DNA of 16,757 nt from CAYOEZ01 sp964402955 (GCA_964402955.1 CAYOEZ010000096.1:1-16757), one strand, 5' to 3'; counted from the first letter of the stretch, positions 5,583 through 12,987 are shown. Numbers and translations are program-made. Notes: generated by a model from the letters alone, not told the origin.

Positions 5583-6386
5583 TTGACCAAGATCGCCCCG
5601 GCGCTGGGCGCCACATCGATCACGGCATCACAGCAGTACGGCGGCGAACGCCTGGACTTCACTGTGGCGGGCAAGCGCGCCTTCATGATTCTGCCGGCGC
5701 AGGCCGGCAGCAGCGCGGCGCGCCCCTGGCTATGGTACCAGCCCGCGCTGCTTGGTGCGCATCCAGCAGACCCGGCCGTCAATCCCGCCAACAGTGTCTA
5801 TCCCAACGATCTCCACGCGTGGCTCTTCGCACAACTGCTGGCGCAGGGATTCTGCATCGCCGGCGTGGAGACCGGAGAAACGTATGGCAACCACGCCGGC
5901 AGAGCCGCTCAGACTGCATTCTACGACGCCGTTGTCCCTGAGTTCCATCTGTCAACAAAGGCCTGCCTGTTGCCGCAGAGCCGCGGCGGGCTGATGCACT
6001 ACAACTGGGCCGTCGAGCACCCCGAGCGCGTGCAATGTGTCGGCGCCATCTATCCCGTCACGGACATACACACCTGGGTTGGCATCGACAAGATCGCTCA
6101 GCTCGGCTATGGGCTCGCAGGGGCAGAGTTGCAGGCGCACCTGGACCAATACAGCCCGGTTGATCGCCTGGCGCCGCTGGCCCAACAGCGTGTTCCGATT
6201 TTGCACGTCCACGGCGACCAGGACACGGTCGTTCCTGCTGAGGACAACAGCCTGGAGTTTGCGCGCCGCTACCGTGCGCTGGGCGGACAGATAGACATCG
6301 TCACCGTTCCGGGCAAGGGCCACACATCCGATCCTGAGTTCTTCCAGTCGCCGCAGATGCTCGCCCTGTTTTTGGCGCAGCGATAG
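5583..6386 (+). CDS. Alpha/beta-hydrolase family esterase
   Basis: A 267-aa alpha/beta hydrolase. The nucleophile is S133 in 'LPQSRGGLMHYNW', a Q-S-R-G-G elbow rather than the classical G-x-S-x-G. The acid is probably D214 in 'HVHGDQDTVVP' and the base H247 in 'PGKGHTSD'. 'WYQPALLG' and 'GVETGETYGN' resemble the oxyanion region of prolyl-oligopeptidase/dienelactone-hydrolase-like esterases. No signal peptide is seen, so it is probably cytoplasmic. The start is TTG at 5583, supported by GGAGGA at 5571-5576 with 6 nt spacing and by the frame starting sharply there. Placement after uxuA suggests deacylation of sugars or oligosaccharides, which is inference. A weak hairpin follows. Confidence 0.85.
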   Translation: MTKIAPALGATSITASQQYGGERLDFTVAGKRAFMILPAQAGSSAARPWLWYQPALLGAHPADPAVNPANSVYPNDLHAWLFAQLLAQGFCIAGVETGETYGNHAGRAAQTAFYDAVVPEFHLSTKACLLPQSRGGLMHYNWAVEHPERVQCVGAIYPVTDIHTWVGIDKIAQLGYGLAGAELQAHLDQYSPVDRLAPLAQQRVPILHVHGDQDTVVPAEDNSLEFARRYRALGGQIDIVTVPGKGHTSDPEFFQSPQMLALFLAQR

Positions 6387-6388
6387 GC

Positions 6389-6406
6389 AAGACCGGCGTG
6401 GTCTTT
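6389..6406 (+). terminator. Weak hairpin after the esterase gene
   Basis: AAGACC at 6389-6394 pairs with GGTCTT at 6400-6405 around a 5-nt loop and is followed by a single T. It begins just after the esterase stop codon. The stem is short and the U-tract poor, so this may be an attenuating terminator or nothing. Confidence 0.35.
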
Positions 6407-6441
6407 GGCAACCGCGCAGGTCTCCAGACGGAGGTAGTACC

Positions 6442-6966
6442 GTGAACGATCTACTCACGAATGTGACAGCGGTGCTTGCCGCATCTCCCGCACGCTGGAC
6501 GGCGCTGGCGGAGGCGCTGCCCGCCGATCTGCTGGCGCGCCGGCCTGCGCCGGGGGAATGGTCGGCCATCAAGTGCCTGCAGCACGTCATCTCCACCGAG
6601 CGGAACGTCATGCCGCTGCGCGTGCGCGCCTTTCTGGCCGGGCAGGACTTTCCGGGCTTCGATCCAGACGCCCCCGGCAATCAGCCGGATACCACCCAGA
6701 GCGCGACCGCGCTGGCGCAGGAGTTTGCCCGCCTGCGCGCGGCTACGATGGAGTTGATGGCAACCGTGCGACCTGCTGACCTGGCGCGCCGTGTCCGGCA
6801 TCAGGAGCTCGGTCCAGTGACGCTGGACGAGATGATCAACGAGTGGGCCGCACACGACCTGATGCACATCGTTCAGGCCGAACAGGCGCTGATGCAACCG
6901 TTCATCCCACACAGCGGCCCCTGGCGCCCCTACTTTGCCGGCCACGAGGCCAAAGGGCAGAAGTGA
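6442..6966 (+). CDS. DinB-family (DinB/YfiT-like) protein
   Basis: A 174-aa four-helix-bundle protein. The three metal-ligand histidines are in the expected places: H48 in 'SAIKCLQHVISTE', and H138 and H142 in 'EWAAHDLMHIVQAE'. The N-terminal 'RRPAPGEWSA' and central 'RLRAATMELM' also match the family. Relatives are metal-dependent thiol transferases or stress proteins of unknown reaction; this one cannot be assigned. The start is GTG at 6442 with GGAGG at 6430-6434 and a 7-nt gap. The NUDIX gene follows within 6 nt, so the two are likely co-transcribed. Confidence 0.88.
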   Translation: MNDLLTNVTAVLAASPARWTALAEALPADLLARRPAPGEWSAIKCLQHVISTERNVMPLRVRAFLAGQDFPGFDPDAPGNQPDTTQSATALAQEFARLRAATMELMATVRPADLARRVRHQELGPVTLDEMINEWAAHDLMHIVQAEQALMQPFIPHSGPWRPYFAGHEAKGQK

Positions 6967-6972
6967 GAGAGG

Positions 6973-7608
6973 ATGTCGCCCAATAACGATCCGCAATGGC
7001 TGCAATGGGCGCGGGCGCTGCAGGCCCTTGCCCAGACAGGGCTGACGTTCAGCGAGAACCATTATGACCGCGAGCGCTACGAAGCCGTTCACATCATTGC
7101 CGCCGAGATGATGGCCGCCGGGTCAGGCATGCCTGTCCAGCGTATCCGCGCCATGTTTGAGGCGCAGACCGGCTACGCCACGCCCAAGGTCGACGTGCGC
7201 GGCGTCGTCTTTCGCGATGACGGCATCCTGCTTGTCAAAGAGTTGGCCGACGGGGGACGGTGGACGCTGCCCGGCGGCTGGGCCGATGTCAATGAGCCAC
7301 CCAGCATCGCCTGCACACGTGAAGTATTGGAAGAGTCGGGCTACCAGACATGCGCGGTTAAGCTGTTGGCGGTCTACGACCGCAGCATACAGGGACATAT
7401 GCCGCCGCATCCTCTCCACGTCTACAAGCTGTTCTTCCGCTGCGAGATCAGCGGCGGGGAGGCGACGACCAGCACTGAAACGGGAGGAGCGCGTTTCTTC
7501 CGCGAGGGCGAGATACCGGATCTGTCCGTCTCGCGCACGACGCCCGCCCAGATCGCCCGGCTTTTTGAACATTATCGCCACCCGCAGTGGCCGACGGATT
7601 TCGACTGA
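6973..7608 (+). CDS. NUDIX hydrolase with N-terminal Nudix_N-type domain
   Basis: A 211-aa enzyme predicted to hydrolyse a nucleoside diphosphate linked to another moiety. The complete NUDIX box G-x5-E-x7-REV-x-EE-x-G is at residues 102-123, with catalytic E117, E120 and E121. Residues ~5-65 ('WLQWARALQALAQTGLTFSE', 'DRERYEAVHIIAAEMMA') form the helical N-terminal domain of YjhB-like NUDIX proteins, several of which act on ADP-ribose or related sugar nucleotides. The frame cannot extend upstream because an in-frame TGA lies at 6964-6966. The purine-rich GAGAGG touches the ATG, so its ribosome site is poor and coupling with the DinB gene is likely. Substrate unknown. Confidence 0.9.
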   Translation: MSPNNDPQWLQWARALQALAQTGLTFSENHYDRERYEAVHIIAAEMMAAGSGMPVQRIRAMFEAQTGYATPKVDVRGVVFRDDGILLVKELADGGRWTLPGGWADVNEPPSIACTREVLEESGYQTCAVKLLAVYDRSIQGHMPPHPLHVYKLFFRCEISGGEATTSTETGGARFFREGEIPDLSVSRTTPAQIARLFEHYRHPQWPTDFD

Positions 7609-7636
7609 GGCACACTCTAATGACTGCGAGCTGACC

Positions 7637-8047
7637 ATGCTTGCTCAGATCGGGCTTCTGATCGTGTATGTACTCCTGGAAATGGTTGTCGCCGCCCATC
7701 TCGCGACCATCTACTTCCGCGTTTTCTTTCTCGACCAGTTGCTCCGCCGCGGGCGCATATCGCCTGGCTTGTGGATGATGACGCTTGTGCAAATACTGGT
7801 CATGGCCTTTGTCATGGTTCTCATTTTTGAGCGCATCATGCTGTTTCTGTTTCCCGCTGCGCCTGAGCCATCGTGGTTCTGGCTCAATGCGCGCATGTTG
7901 ATCGTCACGTCCACATTCATCGGCAACTTCTTCATGCAGATGATTGATGATCGCAAGCGGCTGGCTGCCATGCTCACCGACAAGAAACGCGTCGAGCGCT
8001 TCATTCAAGACGCAAAGGACAAGCAGGAGAACAAGCGCAAGAAGTAG
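7637..8047 (+). CDS. Small three-helix membrane protein
   Basis: A 136-aa protein not matched to a known family. Predicted membrane helices lie at residues ~5-27 (LLIVYVLLEMVVAAHLATIY), ~47-72 (MMTLVQILVMAFVMVLIFER) and ~87-103 (MLIVTSTFIGNFFMQMI). Loop 28-45 is basic (RRGR), and the C-terminal 30 residues are a lysine-rich charged tail ending KRKK, probably cytoplasmic. It is rich in Met. ATG 7637 is chosen because hydrophobic sequence begins right there; upstream sequence in this frame runs inside the NUDIX gene. The ribosome site is weak. A transport accessory, holin-like or signalling role cannot be separated from sequence alone. Confidence 0.7.
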   Translation: MLAQIGLLIVYVLLEMVVAAHLATIYFRVFFLDQLLRRGRISPGLWMMTLVQILVMAFVMVLIFERIMLFLFPAAPEPSWFWLNARMLIVTSTFIGNFFMQMIDDRKRLAAMLTDKKRVERFIQDAKDKQENKRKK

Positions 8048-8067
8048 TGGCCATGAGGAGGTAACCA

Positions 8068-8196
8068 TTGAGCAACGGTGATACCAGCGCCGTCGCCCAT
8101 CACCAGGACATGAACAATGCTGACCGCGTCCCGCACGAGCTGGTGGATGCTGCCGCAACGGCGGCGGCGGCGACCATCTGCTGCGTCTATCGCTGA
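8068..8196 (+). CDS. Small ORF, 42 aa, with perfect Shine-Dalgarno
   Basis: A short frame starts at TTG 8068 after a perfect AGGAGG at 8056-8061 with 6-nt spacing, one of the best ribosome sites in the window. The peptide begins 'MSNGDTSAVAHHQD', continues 'MNNADRVPHELVDAAATAAA', and ends 'ATICCVYR' followed by TGA. It therefore has a polar, acidic N-terminal part, an alanine-rich middle and a Cys-Cys end. A GCG run at about 8160-8172 encodes the alanines. It fills the gap between the membrane protein and the enolase-superfamily gene. The layout (leader-like front, Cys-rich tail) recalls precursor peptides, but no modification enzyme is visible nearby and no homologue is known to me. An ATG at 8110 is an alternative start. 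Confidence 0.5.
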   Translation: MSNGDTSAVAHHQDMNNADRVPHELVDAAATAAAATICCVYR

Positions 8197-8245
8197 CCGC
8201 TCACACCAATCCAAATCCCATTTTCCCCTCTAAAGGAGGCTCCGC

Positions 8246-9415
8246 ATGTCATCGAAACCGATTATCACCAGCATCGAGGTGCACGAGTTCTGGTATGAGG
8301 TGCGCGAACTGGGGCCGGACGAGAAGGGCTTCAACTCCGTGTACACCCCCGGCGCCGTCACAAAGAGCACGACCTACTTGATCAAGATCAACACCGGCGC
8401 CGGCGTCAGCGGCGAGTTCGTGCATGGCGGCTCGCCGGAGGTGGGCGAACTCAAGCTCTATGCCCGCTATTTGCTAGGCAAGAACGCCCTCGAGCGCGAG
8501 CTCATCTACAACGACGTCAAGCGTGCCCTGCGCAAATACGACAAGATGAGCATGGGCATGGTCGACATCGCCCTGTGGGACCTGGCCGGCAAGCTCTACA
8601 ACGCGCCTATCTATGAGCTGATCGGCGGCTGGCGCAAGAAGCTGCCCGCCTATGCCAGCACCTACCACGGCGACCACCAGTCCGACGGGCTGAGCAGCCC
8701 CGAGGCCTACGCCGACTTCGCCGAGCAGTGCCTGGCGATGGGCTATCCCGCCTTCAAGATTCACGGCTGGAGCGACGCGCCCATCCGTATGGAGGTTGCC
8801 AATGTACTCACCGTTGGCCGGCGCGTGGGCAGCAAGATGGACCTGATGATTGACCCGGCCTGCGAGTACAACACCTTCGCCGATGCGCTCAAGGTAGGAC
8901 GCGCCTGCGACCAGGCCGGCTTTCTCTGGCTGGAAGATCCCTTCAAGGATGGCGGCGTCTCGCAATATGCCCATCGCAAGCTGCGCCAGTTGATCAAGAC
9001 CCCCATCCTCATGGGCGAGCACGTGCGCAACATCGAACCCAAGGCCGATCTGCTGATCGCCGACGCCACCGACTTCCTGCGCGTCGACCCCTTCTACGAC
9101 TGTGGCATCACCGGCGGTCTGAAGATCGCCCACATTGCCGAAGGGCTGGGTATTGACGCCGAGGTTCACGCACCTGGCCCGGCTCATCGCCACCTGATGG
9201 CTGCCTTGCGCAACAGCAACTACTACGAGATGGCGCTCGTTCACCCCAAGGTTCCCGATACCCGCAACGTGATCTACGCCTGCGACTATGAGGACGGTCT
9301 GCACGCCATCGACGAAAACGGCTGCGTCGATGTGCCCGAAGGGCCGGGCCTGGGCGTGACATACAACTGGGATCTGATCAAGAAGCACGAGACGGGGTTT
9401 GTCGAATACGTATAG
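8246..9415 (+). CDS. Enolase-superfamily sugar-acid dehydratase (mandelate racemase/MLE type)
   Basis: A 389-aa two-domain enzyme: an N-terminal capping domain (residues ~1-125) and a beta-barrel. Probable Mg ligands are D203 in 'LMIDPACEYN', E230 in 'LWLEDPF' and E258 in 'LMGEHV'. Acid/base candidates are K171 and H173 in 'AFKIHGW' (a K-x-H second-strand motif) and H308 in 'AEVHAPGPAHRH'. In this superfamily such sites abstract the proton alpha to a carboxylate, usually to dehydrate aldonic or uronic acids; the exact acid sugar is not deducible. AAAGGAGG at 8233-8240 with 5-nt spacing is an excellent ribosome site. Together with UxuA upstream it suggests sugar-acid catabolism. The TAG stop runs straight into a GGG-heptad array. 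Confidence 0.9.
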   Translation: MSSKPIITSIEVHEFWYEVRELGPDEKGFNSVYTPGAVTKSTTYLIKINTGAGVSGEFVHGGSPEVGELKLYARYLLGKNALERELIYNDVKRALRKYDKMSMGMVDIALWDLAGKLYNAPIYELIGGWRKKLPAYASTYHGDHQSDGLSSPEAYADFAEQCLAMGYPAFKIHGWSDAPIRMEVANVLTVGRRVGSKMDLMIDPACEYNTFADALKVGRACDQAGFLWLEDPFKDGGVSQYAHRKLRQLIKTPILMGEHVRNIEPKADLLIADATDFLRVDPFYDCGITGGLKIAHIAEGLGIDAEVHAPGPAHRHLMAALRNSNYYEMALVHPKVPDTRNVIYACDYEDGLHAIDENGCVDVPEGPGLGVTYNWDLIKKHETGFVEYV

Positions 9416-9445
9416 CGAGCAGGGAGTAGGGAGTAGGGAGCAGGC
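9415..9445. repeat. Period-7 GGG array, left arm of an inverted repeat
   Basis: GGG at 9422, 9429 and 9436 plus GGC at 9443 are exactly 7 nt apart, with AGTA or AGCA spacers, then GGGG at 9451. The first 26 nt (9415-9440) match the reverse complement of 9495-9520 at 25 of 26 positions. The first base belongs to the stop codon of the enolase-superfamily gene. Confidence 0.85.
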
Positions 9446-9494
9446 AGTGAGGGGCAGCGAACAGCCGGCCGTGCAAAAATGCGTGGGCGGTAGA

Positions 9495-9532
9495 CTCCCT
9501 GCTCCCTACTCCCTGCTCGCTCCCTTGCTCCC
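9495..9532. repeat. Period-7 CCC array, right arm of the inverted repeat
   Basis: CCC at 9497, 9504 and 9511 are 7 apart, with further CCC at 9522 and 9530. On the - strand this is GGGAGTA/GGGAGCA repeated and meets the four-tract G-quadruplex rule if the 8- to 11-nt gap is allowed. With 9415-9440 it could form a foldback of about 106 bp enclosing 54 nt. Confidence 0.85.
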
Positions 9533-9557
9533 ATAACGTCCGGCTCATAAATCCGTC

Positions 9558-9563
9558 TATATA
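9558..9563 (+). promoter_or_regulatory. Possible -10 element just upstream of the glycosidase start
   Basis: TATATA at 9558-9563 ends 6 nt before the ATG at 9570, and no Shine-Dalgarno is seen, which would fit a leaderless transcript. No good -35 lies at 16-18 nt spacing, so this is much weaker than the promoter at 2422. Confidence 0.3.
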
Positions 9564-9569
9564 CCATTG

Positions 9570-12092
9570 ATGAATAGTCCACATTCACCGCAGCGAAAGC
9601 AATGGCCCAGTTTTTTGATGGGCGTGGTCGTGCTCTTGCTTGCACTGGCGCAGGGCGGGCCAGGTCCCGCGCTCGCCGCCATTGGTCGCGGCGCGGGCAT
9701 TGTCAGGCCGGTCACGCCGACGCCCTACAACGACATCCTGCCCACATGGCAGGTTCCTGGCGCCGCGCCCGGCGCCACGCCTCCGGCCGCCAGTGCCGCT
9801 CGCGCCGGCGCCGCAACGCCTGTTCCCGATGATATGGGCTACAGCCGTGTCACATCGTGGAGCTTCCCCGACGAACCGCGTCTCGAGGCGATGCGCACAC
9901 TGATTGTCTCGACCCTCAAAGAGCGCGAGCTGACCTTCAAGGGCGCCAGCGGCAAGGTATCTGCCTTCTACCCGGGCGAGGGTTACCAGAAGCTGTGGGC
10001 GCGCGACCTGGCCACCATGCTGCCCACAGTCCAGTATTTCTATGCTGAGGACTACCTGCGCAGCGGCGTTGAGGAGTTCCTTGCCCGCCAGTATCAGGAG
10101 CAGCCGCTCACACCCGGCAACAACAACGGCGTGCTTATCGGCGCCGGCGCTCTGCCGGGCATCATCGCCCCCGATGGCACAAGGCAGAAAAACACGGTGG
10201 TCTCGGACGAGGAAACGAGCATCATTCATGCTGCCTACCAGTACTACAAGGTGAGCGGCGGCGTGTCATGGCTCAAGAAAGACGTGGCAGGGCGCGCCGT
10301 GCTCGACCGGCTGAACGCAGCGCTCGATTGGCTCTACGACAGCCGCCTGGATGGCCGGCATCGCCTGATCAAGCGCGGCCACACCACCGATTGGGGCGAT
10401 GTCAAGTTCGAGCGCGCCCTCGATCCGACGGAGATGGACCCCAGGACCGATCACTGGACAGCCTCAATCTACGACCAGGCCCTGACCTATCGGGCGCTAC
10501 GCGAGCTGGCCGAGATGAGCCAGGCGGCCGGCCATCAAGAACGCGCCCGCACGCTGATCGCGCTGGCCGCCGACCTGCGCCAGGCTACCAATCGCTTTCT
10601 GTGGATGCCCGAACGCGGCTACTACCGCCTGCATATCCACATCACGCCGCTGACGCATCGCGACTTCAACGAAGACGACATGGTGTCAATCGGCAACGCC
10701 ATTGCCATCGATTGTGGCCTGACCACAGACGAACAGGAACGCAGCATCATCAAGAGGCTTGAGGAGACGCGCATTGCTGCCGGCGCACGCAAACCCGGCC
10801 TTAGCCTGTTCCCCGCCTACCCCAGCGGCTTCTTTGCCACGGTGCAGCGCGGGCGTGGCGAATACCAGAACGGCGGGCTGTGGGACTGGTGGGGCGGCGT
10901 GCAGACGACGGCTGAGTTTGAGCACGGTTACGCCGACCAGGCGCTCACGCACCTCTACCAGATCGCTGCTGACTGGGCGCTTCATCCCAATGCCATCTGG
11001 GAATGGTCGCTGCCCACATCGGCCTTCGGGCGCGGCTCCAAGGGCTACGCCAGCGCGGCAGGCACCGTGGGCGAAGCCATCATTGCGGGCCTCTATGGCG
11101 TTGATATCTCGCGCGACGGTGTGCGCATCGAGCCGCGCCTGGGCACACATAACGGTGAGGTACACGTCTACCAGCCGGCAACCGACCGCTACGTCGCCTA
11201 TCGTTACACCTACAGCGCCGCCGCCTTGACGCTGCGCTACGGCACGAATAGCAGCAACGACATCGCCGTGCGTGTGCTTATCCCCGCCGGACGTGTGACA
11301 AAGACCGTGAGCATAAACAACAGCGAGGTAACGGCGCGGCGTGAGACAGTGGGCAACGACACGTATGCAGCGTTCAAGGCGCCCGCCGGCGTGAACACGA
11401 TCACCATATCACTTGTCCCCAGCCCTGCCGGAACGGCCGGCCTGGCCATTGACCCGCTCTTCGTTGAATACTATCAGAACAACGACGGGCAGCGCCTGCT
11501 CGGGACAGCGCTCACGCAAGCGTTCAGGGAAGGGTCGCGGCGCGTGCAGTATTTTGAAAAGGGCAAGCTGGAAGACATGCGCCAGACGACCCAAGACCCG
11601 GCCTGGCAGTTCAGCTATGGGCTGATGGGCGAAGAGTTGGTGCGCGCTGGCGCCGATCTAGCGGTTGGCGGGGACAAGTCCACTGTCACCTATGCAAGCC
11701 TGAGAGTTCTCATGGATGAGAGCAAGCGGGTGCCGCCGCCCAAGGGTTTCAAGAGCAGCGTCTATAAGAACAAAGATGGCACGGTCTTCATCCCCTTCTC
11801 GCCCGACGTCACAGCGGCGCCCGGCCACAACGTGGCCGCCATCTTCTGGGTCGTGCTTTCGAGCAACACCCGCTCTCCCGGCGGCTGGCTGCACGATGTT
11901 GGTCTGCCGCTCACCGAGCCCATCTGGGCCATCGTGGACAAGGGCAATCAGAAAGAGCGCAGCATCCTCATCCAGGCCTTCCAGCGCGCCATTCTGACCT
12001 ACGACCCGCTGAACGCCTCGGGCTGGCAGGTCGAGCGCACCAATCTGGGAATTGACTACTTCAAGGTCTTCCCGGACCGGGCAAGGCCGTAA
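9570..12092 (+). CDS. Secreted (alpha/alpha)6 glycoside hydrolase with Chloroflexota-type C-terminal domain
   Basis: An 840-aa exported enzyme. Residues 1-37 are a signal peptide: basic QRK, hydrophobic 'FLMGVVVLLLALA', and a likely cut after PALA. Residues ~46-86 are a Pro/Ala/Thr linker. Residues ~95-525 are a six-hairpin catalytic domain with 'KLWARDLATMLP' (143-146), 'TTDWGDVKFE' (D274, D277), 'NGGLWDWWGGVQTTAEFEHG' (WDWWGG 438-443) and 'IWEWSLPT' (E478), resembling GH15/GH78/GDE-type glycosidases. A beta-sandwich follows at ~528-617. Residues ~625-840 are a two-part tail typical of secreted Chloroflexota proteins ('VEYYQNNDGQ', 'VQYFEKGKLE', 'GGWLHDVGLPLTEPIW', 'LTYDPLNASGWQVERTNLG'). 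The start is ATG 9570; TTG 9567 is possible. Substrate unassigned; nearby genes favour a uronate-containing glycan. Confidence 0.85.
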   Translation: MNSPHSPQRKQWPSFLMGVVVLLLALAQGGPGPALAAIGRGAGIVRPVTPTPYNDILPTWQVPGAAPGATPPAASAARAGAATPVPDDMGYSRVTSWSFPDEPRLEAMRTLIVSTLKERELTFKGASGKVSAFYPGEGYQKLWARDLATMLPTVQYFYAEDYLRSGVEEFLARQYQEQPLTPGNNNGVLIGAGALPGIIAPDGTRQKNTVVSDEETSIIHAAYQYYKVSGGVSWLKKDVAGRAVLDRLNAALDWLYDSRLDGRHRLIKRGHTTDWGDVKFERALDPTEMDPRTDHWTASIYDQALTYRALRELAEMSQAAGHQERARTLIALAADLRQATNRFLWMPERGYYRLHIHITPLTHRDFNEDDMVSIGNAIAIDCGLTTDEQERSIIKRLEETRIAAGARKPGLSLFPAYPSGFFATVQRGRGEYQNGGLWDWWGGVQTTAEFEHGYADQALTHLYQIAADWALHPNAIWEWSLPTSAFGRGSKGYASAAGTVGEAIIAGLYGVDISRDGVRIEPRLGTHNGEVHVYQPATDRYVAYRYTYSAAALTLRYGTNSSNDIAVRVLIPAGRVTKTVSINNSEVTARRETVGNDTYAAFKAPAGVNTITISLVPSPAGTAGLAIDPLFVEYYQNNDGQRLLGTALTQAFREGSRRVQYFEKGKLEDMRQTTQDPAWQFSYGLMGEELVRAGADLAVGGDKSTVTYASLRVLMDESKRVPPPKGFKSSVYKNKDGTVFIPFSPDVTAAPGHNVAAIFWVVLSSNTRSPGGWLHDVGLPLTEPIWAIVDKGNQKERSILIQAFQRAILTYDPLNASGWQVERTNLGIDYFKVFPDRARP

Positions 12093-12094
12093 TC

Positions 12095-12153
12095 TGTGGA
12101 GTGCGACGAGAGCCTGCCCGATACAGCGGGGCAGGCTCTCGTCGCACTCCACA
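12095..12153 (+). terminator. Very long perfect hairpin (25-bp stem)
   Basis: Positions 12095-12119 are the exact reverse complement of 12129-12153, with a 9-nt loop (GATACAGCG). It starts 2 nt after the glycosidase stop codon. The stem is GC-rich but no T-run follows on either strand. It is probably a terminator or mRNA-stabilising 3' structure; it could also be a dispersed palindromic element. Confidence 0.75.
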
Positions 12154-12192
12154 TGTGCACGCCATGCCTGCACTCCATAGACGGAGACGATA

Positions 12193-12987
12193 GTGACAAC
12201 GATCAGGCTGATTCACTGGAATGCGGCCGAAGCCAGCGAGCGGGCAAGTCGTCTCGAAGCCGCCGGCTATGAGGTAAGCACTGATCTGCCGCCCGGGCCG
12301 GAGCTTTTTCGCCAGGTGCGCAGCGCCCCGCCCGACGCCTTCGTGATTGATCTCTCTCGCCTGCCATCTCAGGGCCGCGATGTTGGGCTTTCCATCCGCT
12401 CGTTTGCCTCCACGCGCGGCGTTCCGCTCGTCTTTGTCGCCGACGACCCGGCCCGGATTGGACGCACCCGAGAGCTTCTCCCCGATGCTGTCTTCACCAC
12501 CTGGGCCGGCATCCTCCCTGCTCTGAGCGACGCCATCCGCCATCCGCCGTCCGCTCCGCAGAAGGTGGAGTCGGTATTCGCCGGCTACAGCGGCCGCCCG
12601 CTGCCGGCCAAGCTGGGCATTAAGTCTGGCTTCCAGGTTGCCCTTATCGATAGCCCTCCAGACTTCACGGAGACGCTGGGCGAGCTGCCGGCCGGTGTGC
12701 AATTTGCCGGCCAGGCCAGCGCCGACACCGACTTGATCCTCTGCTTTGTGCGCTCGCGCCGCGATCTGCAGCAAGCCATCGCCAACCTTGCGCCGCTCGT
12801 GCAGACCATCTCGATCTGGTTCATCTGGCCCAAGAAGGCGTCTGGGGTGATGACGGATGTGTCGGAGCCATGGGTACGCGCGGCCGGGCTGGCCGCCGGC
12901 CTGGTGGACTTCAAGGTCGCAGCCATCGACGCCACGTGGTCGGGGCTGCTGTTCAGGCGGAGGAAGAAGCCAAGATCGGACGCGTAA
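12193..12987 (+). CDS. Pseudo-receiver domain fused to DUF3052 domain
   Basis: A 264-aa cytoplasmic protein. Residues ~3-115 have the alternating strand/helix pattern of a response-regulator receiver: 'IRLIHWNAAEASERASRLEA', 'PDAFVIDLSRLPSQGRDVG' with D53 at the phosphorylation position, 'VPLVFVADDP', 'PDAVFTTW'. However, the acidic pair after strand 1 is replaced by HWN and the conserved Lys after strand 5 is absent, so it is probably non-phosphorylated. Residues ~129-255 are a canonical DUF3052 domain: 'FAGYSGRPLPAKLGIKSGFQ', 'WPKKASGV' (212-219), 'LAAGLVDFKVAAIDATWSGL'. The start is GTG 12193 with GGAGA at 12183-12187. It is bounded by a long hairpin upstream and a convergent terminator downstream, suggesting its own unit. 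The DUF3052 part resembles the separate gene at 2841. Confidence 0.82.
   Translation: MTTIRLIHWNAAEASERASRLEAAGYEVSTDLPPGPELFRQVRSAPPDAFVIDLSRLPSQGRDVGLSIRSFASTRGVPLVFVADDPARIGRTRELLPDAVFTTWAGILPALSDAIRHPPSAPQKVESVFAGYSGRPLPAKLGIKSGFQVALIDSPPDFTETLGELPAGVQFAGQASADTDLILCFVRSRRDLQQAIANLAPLVQTISIWFIWPKKASGVMTDVSEPWVRAAGLAAGLVDFKVAAIDATWSGLLFRRRKKPRSDA

Noticed and set aside
8474..9388. 304-codon open frame on the - strand
   Set aside because: Mirror of the enolase-superfamily gene; composition follows third-position GC of the real gene.
9415..9532. CRISPR-like array
   Set aside because: Units are 7 nt with no spacers; it is a tandem heptad repeat in inverted orientation.
12095..12153. Phage attachment site or transposon end
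   Set aside because: No integrase or transposase and no second copy in the window; a single hairpin after a stop codon fits a terminator better.
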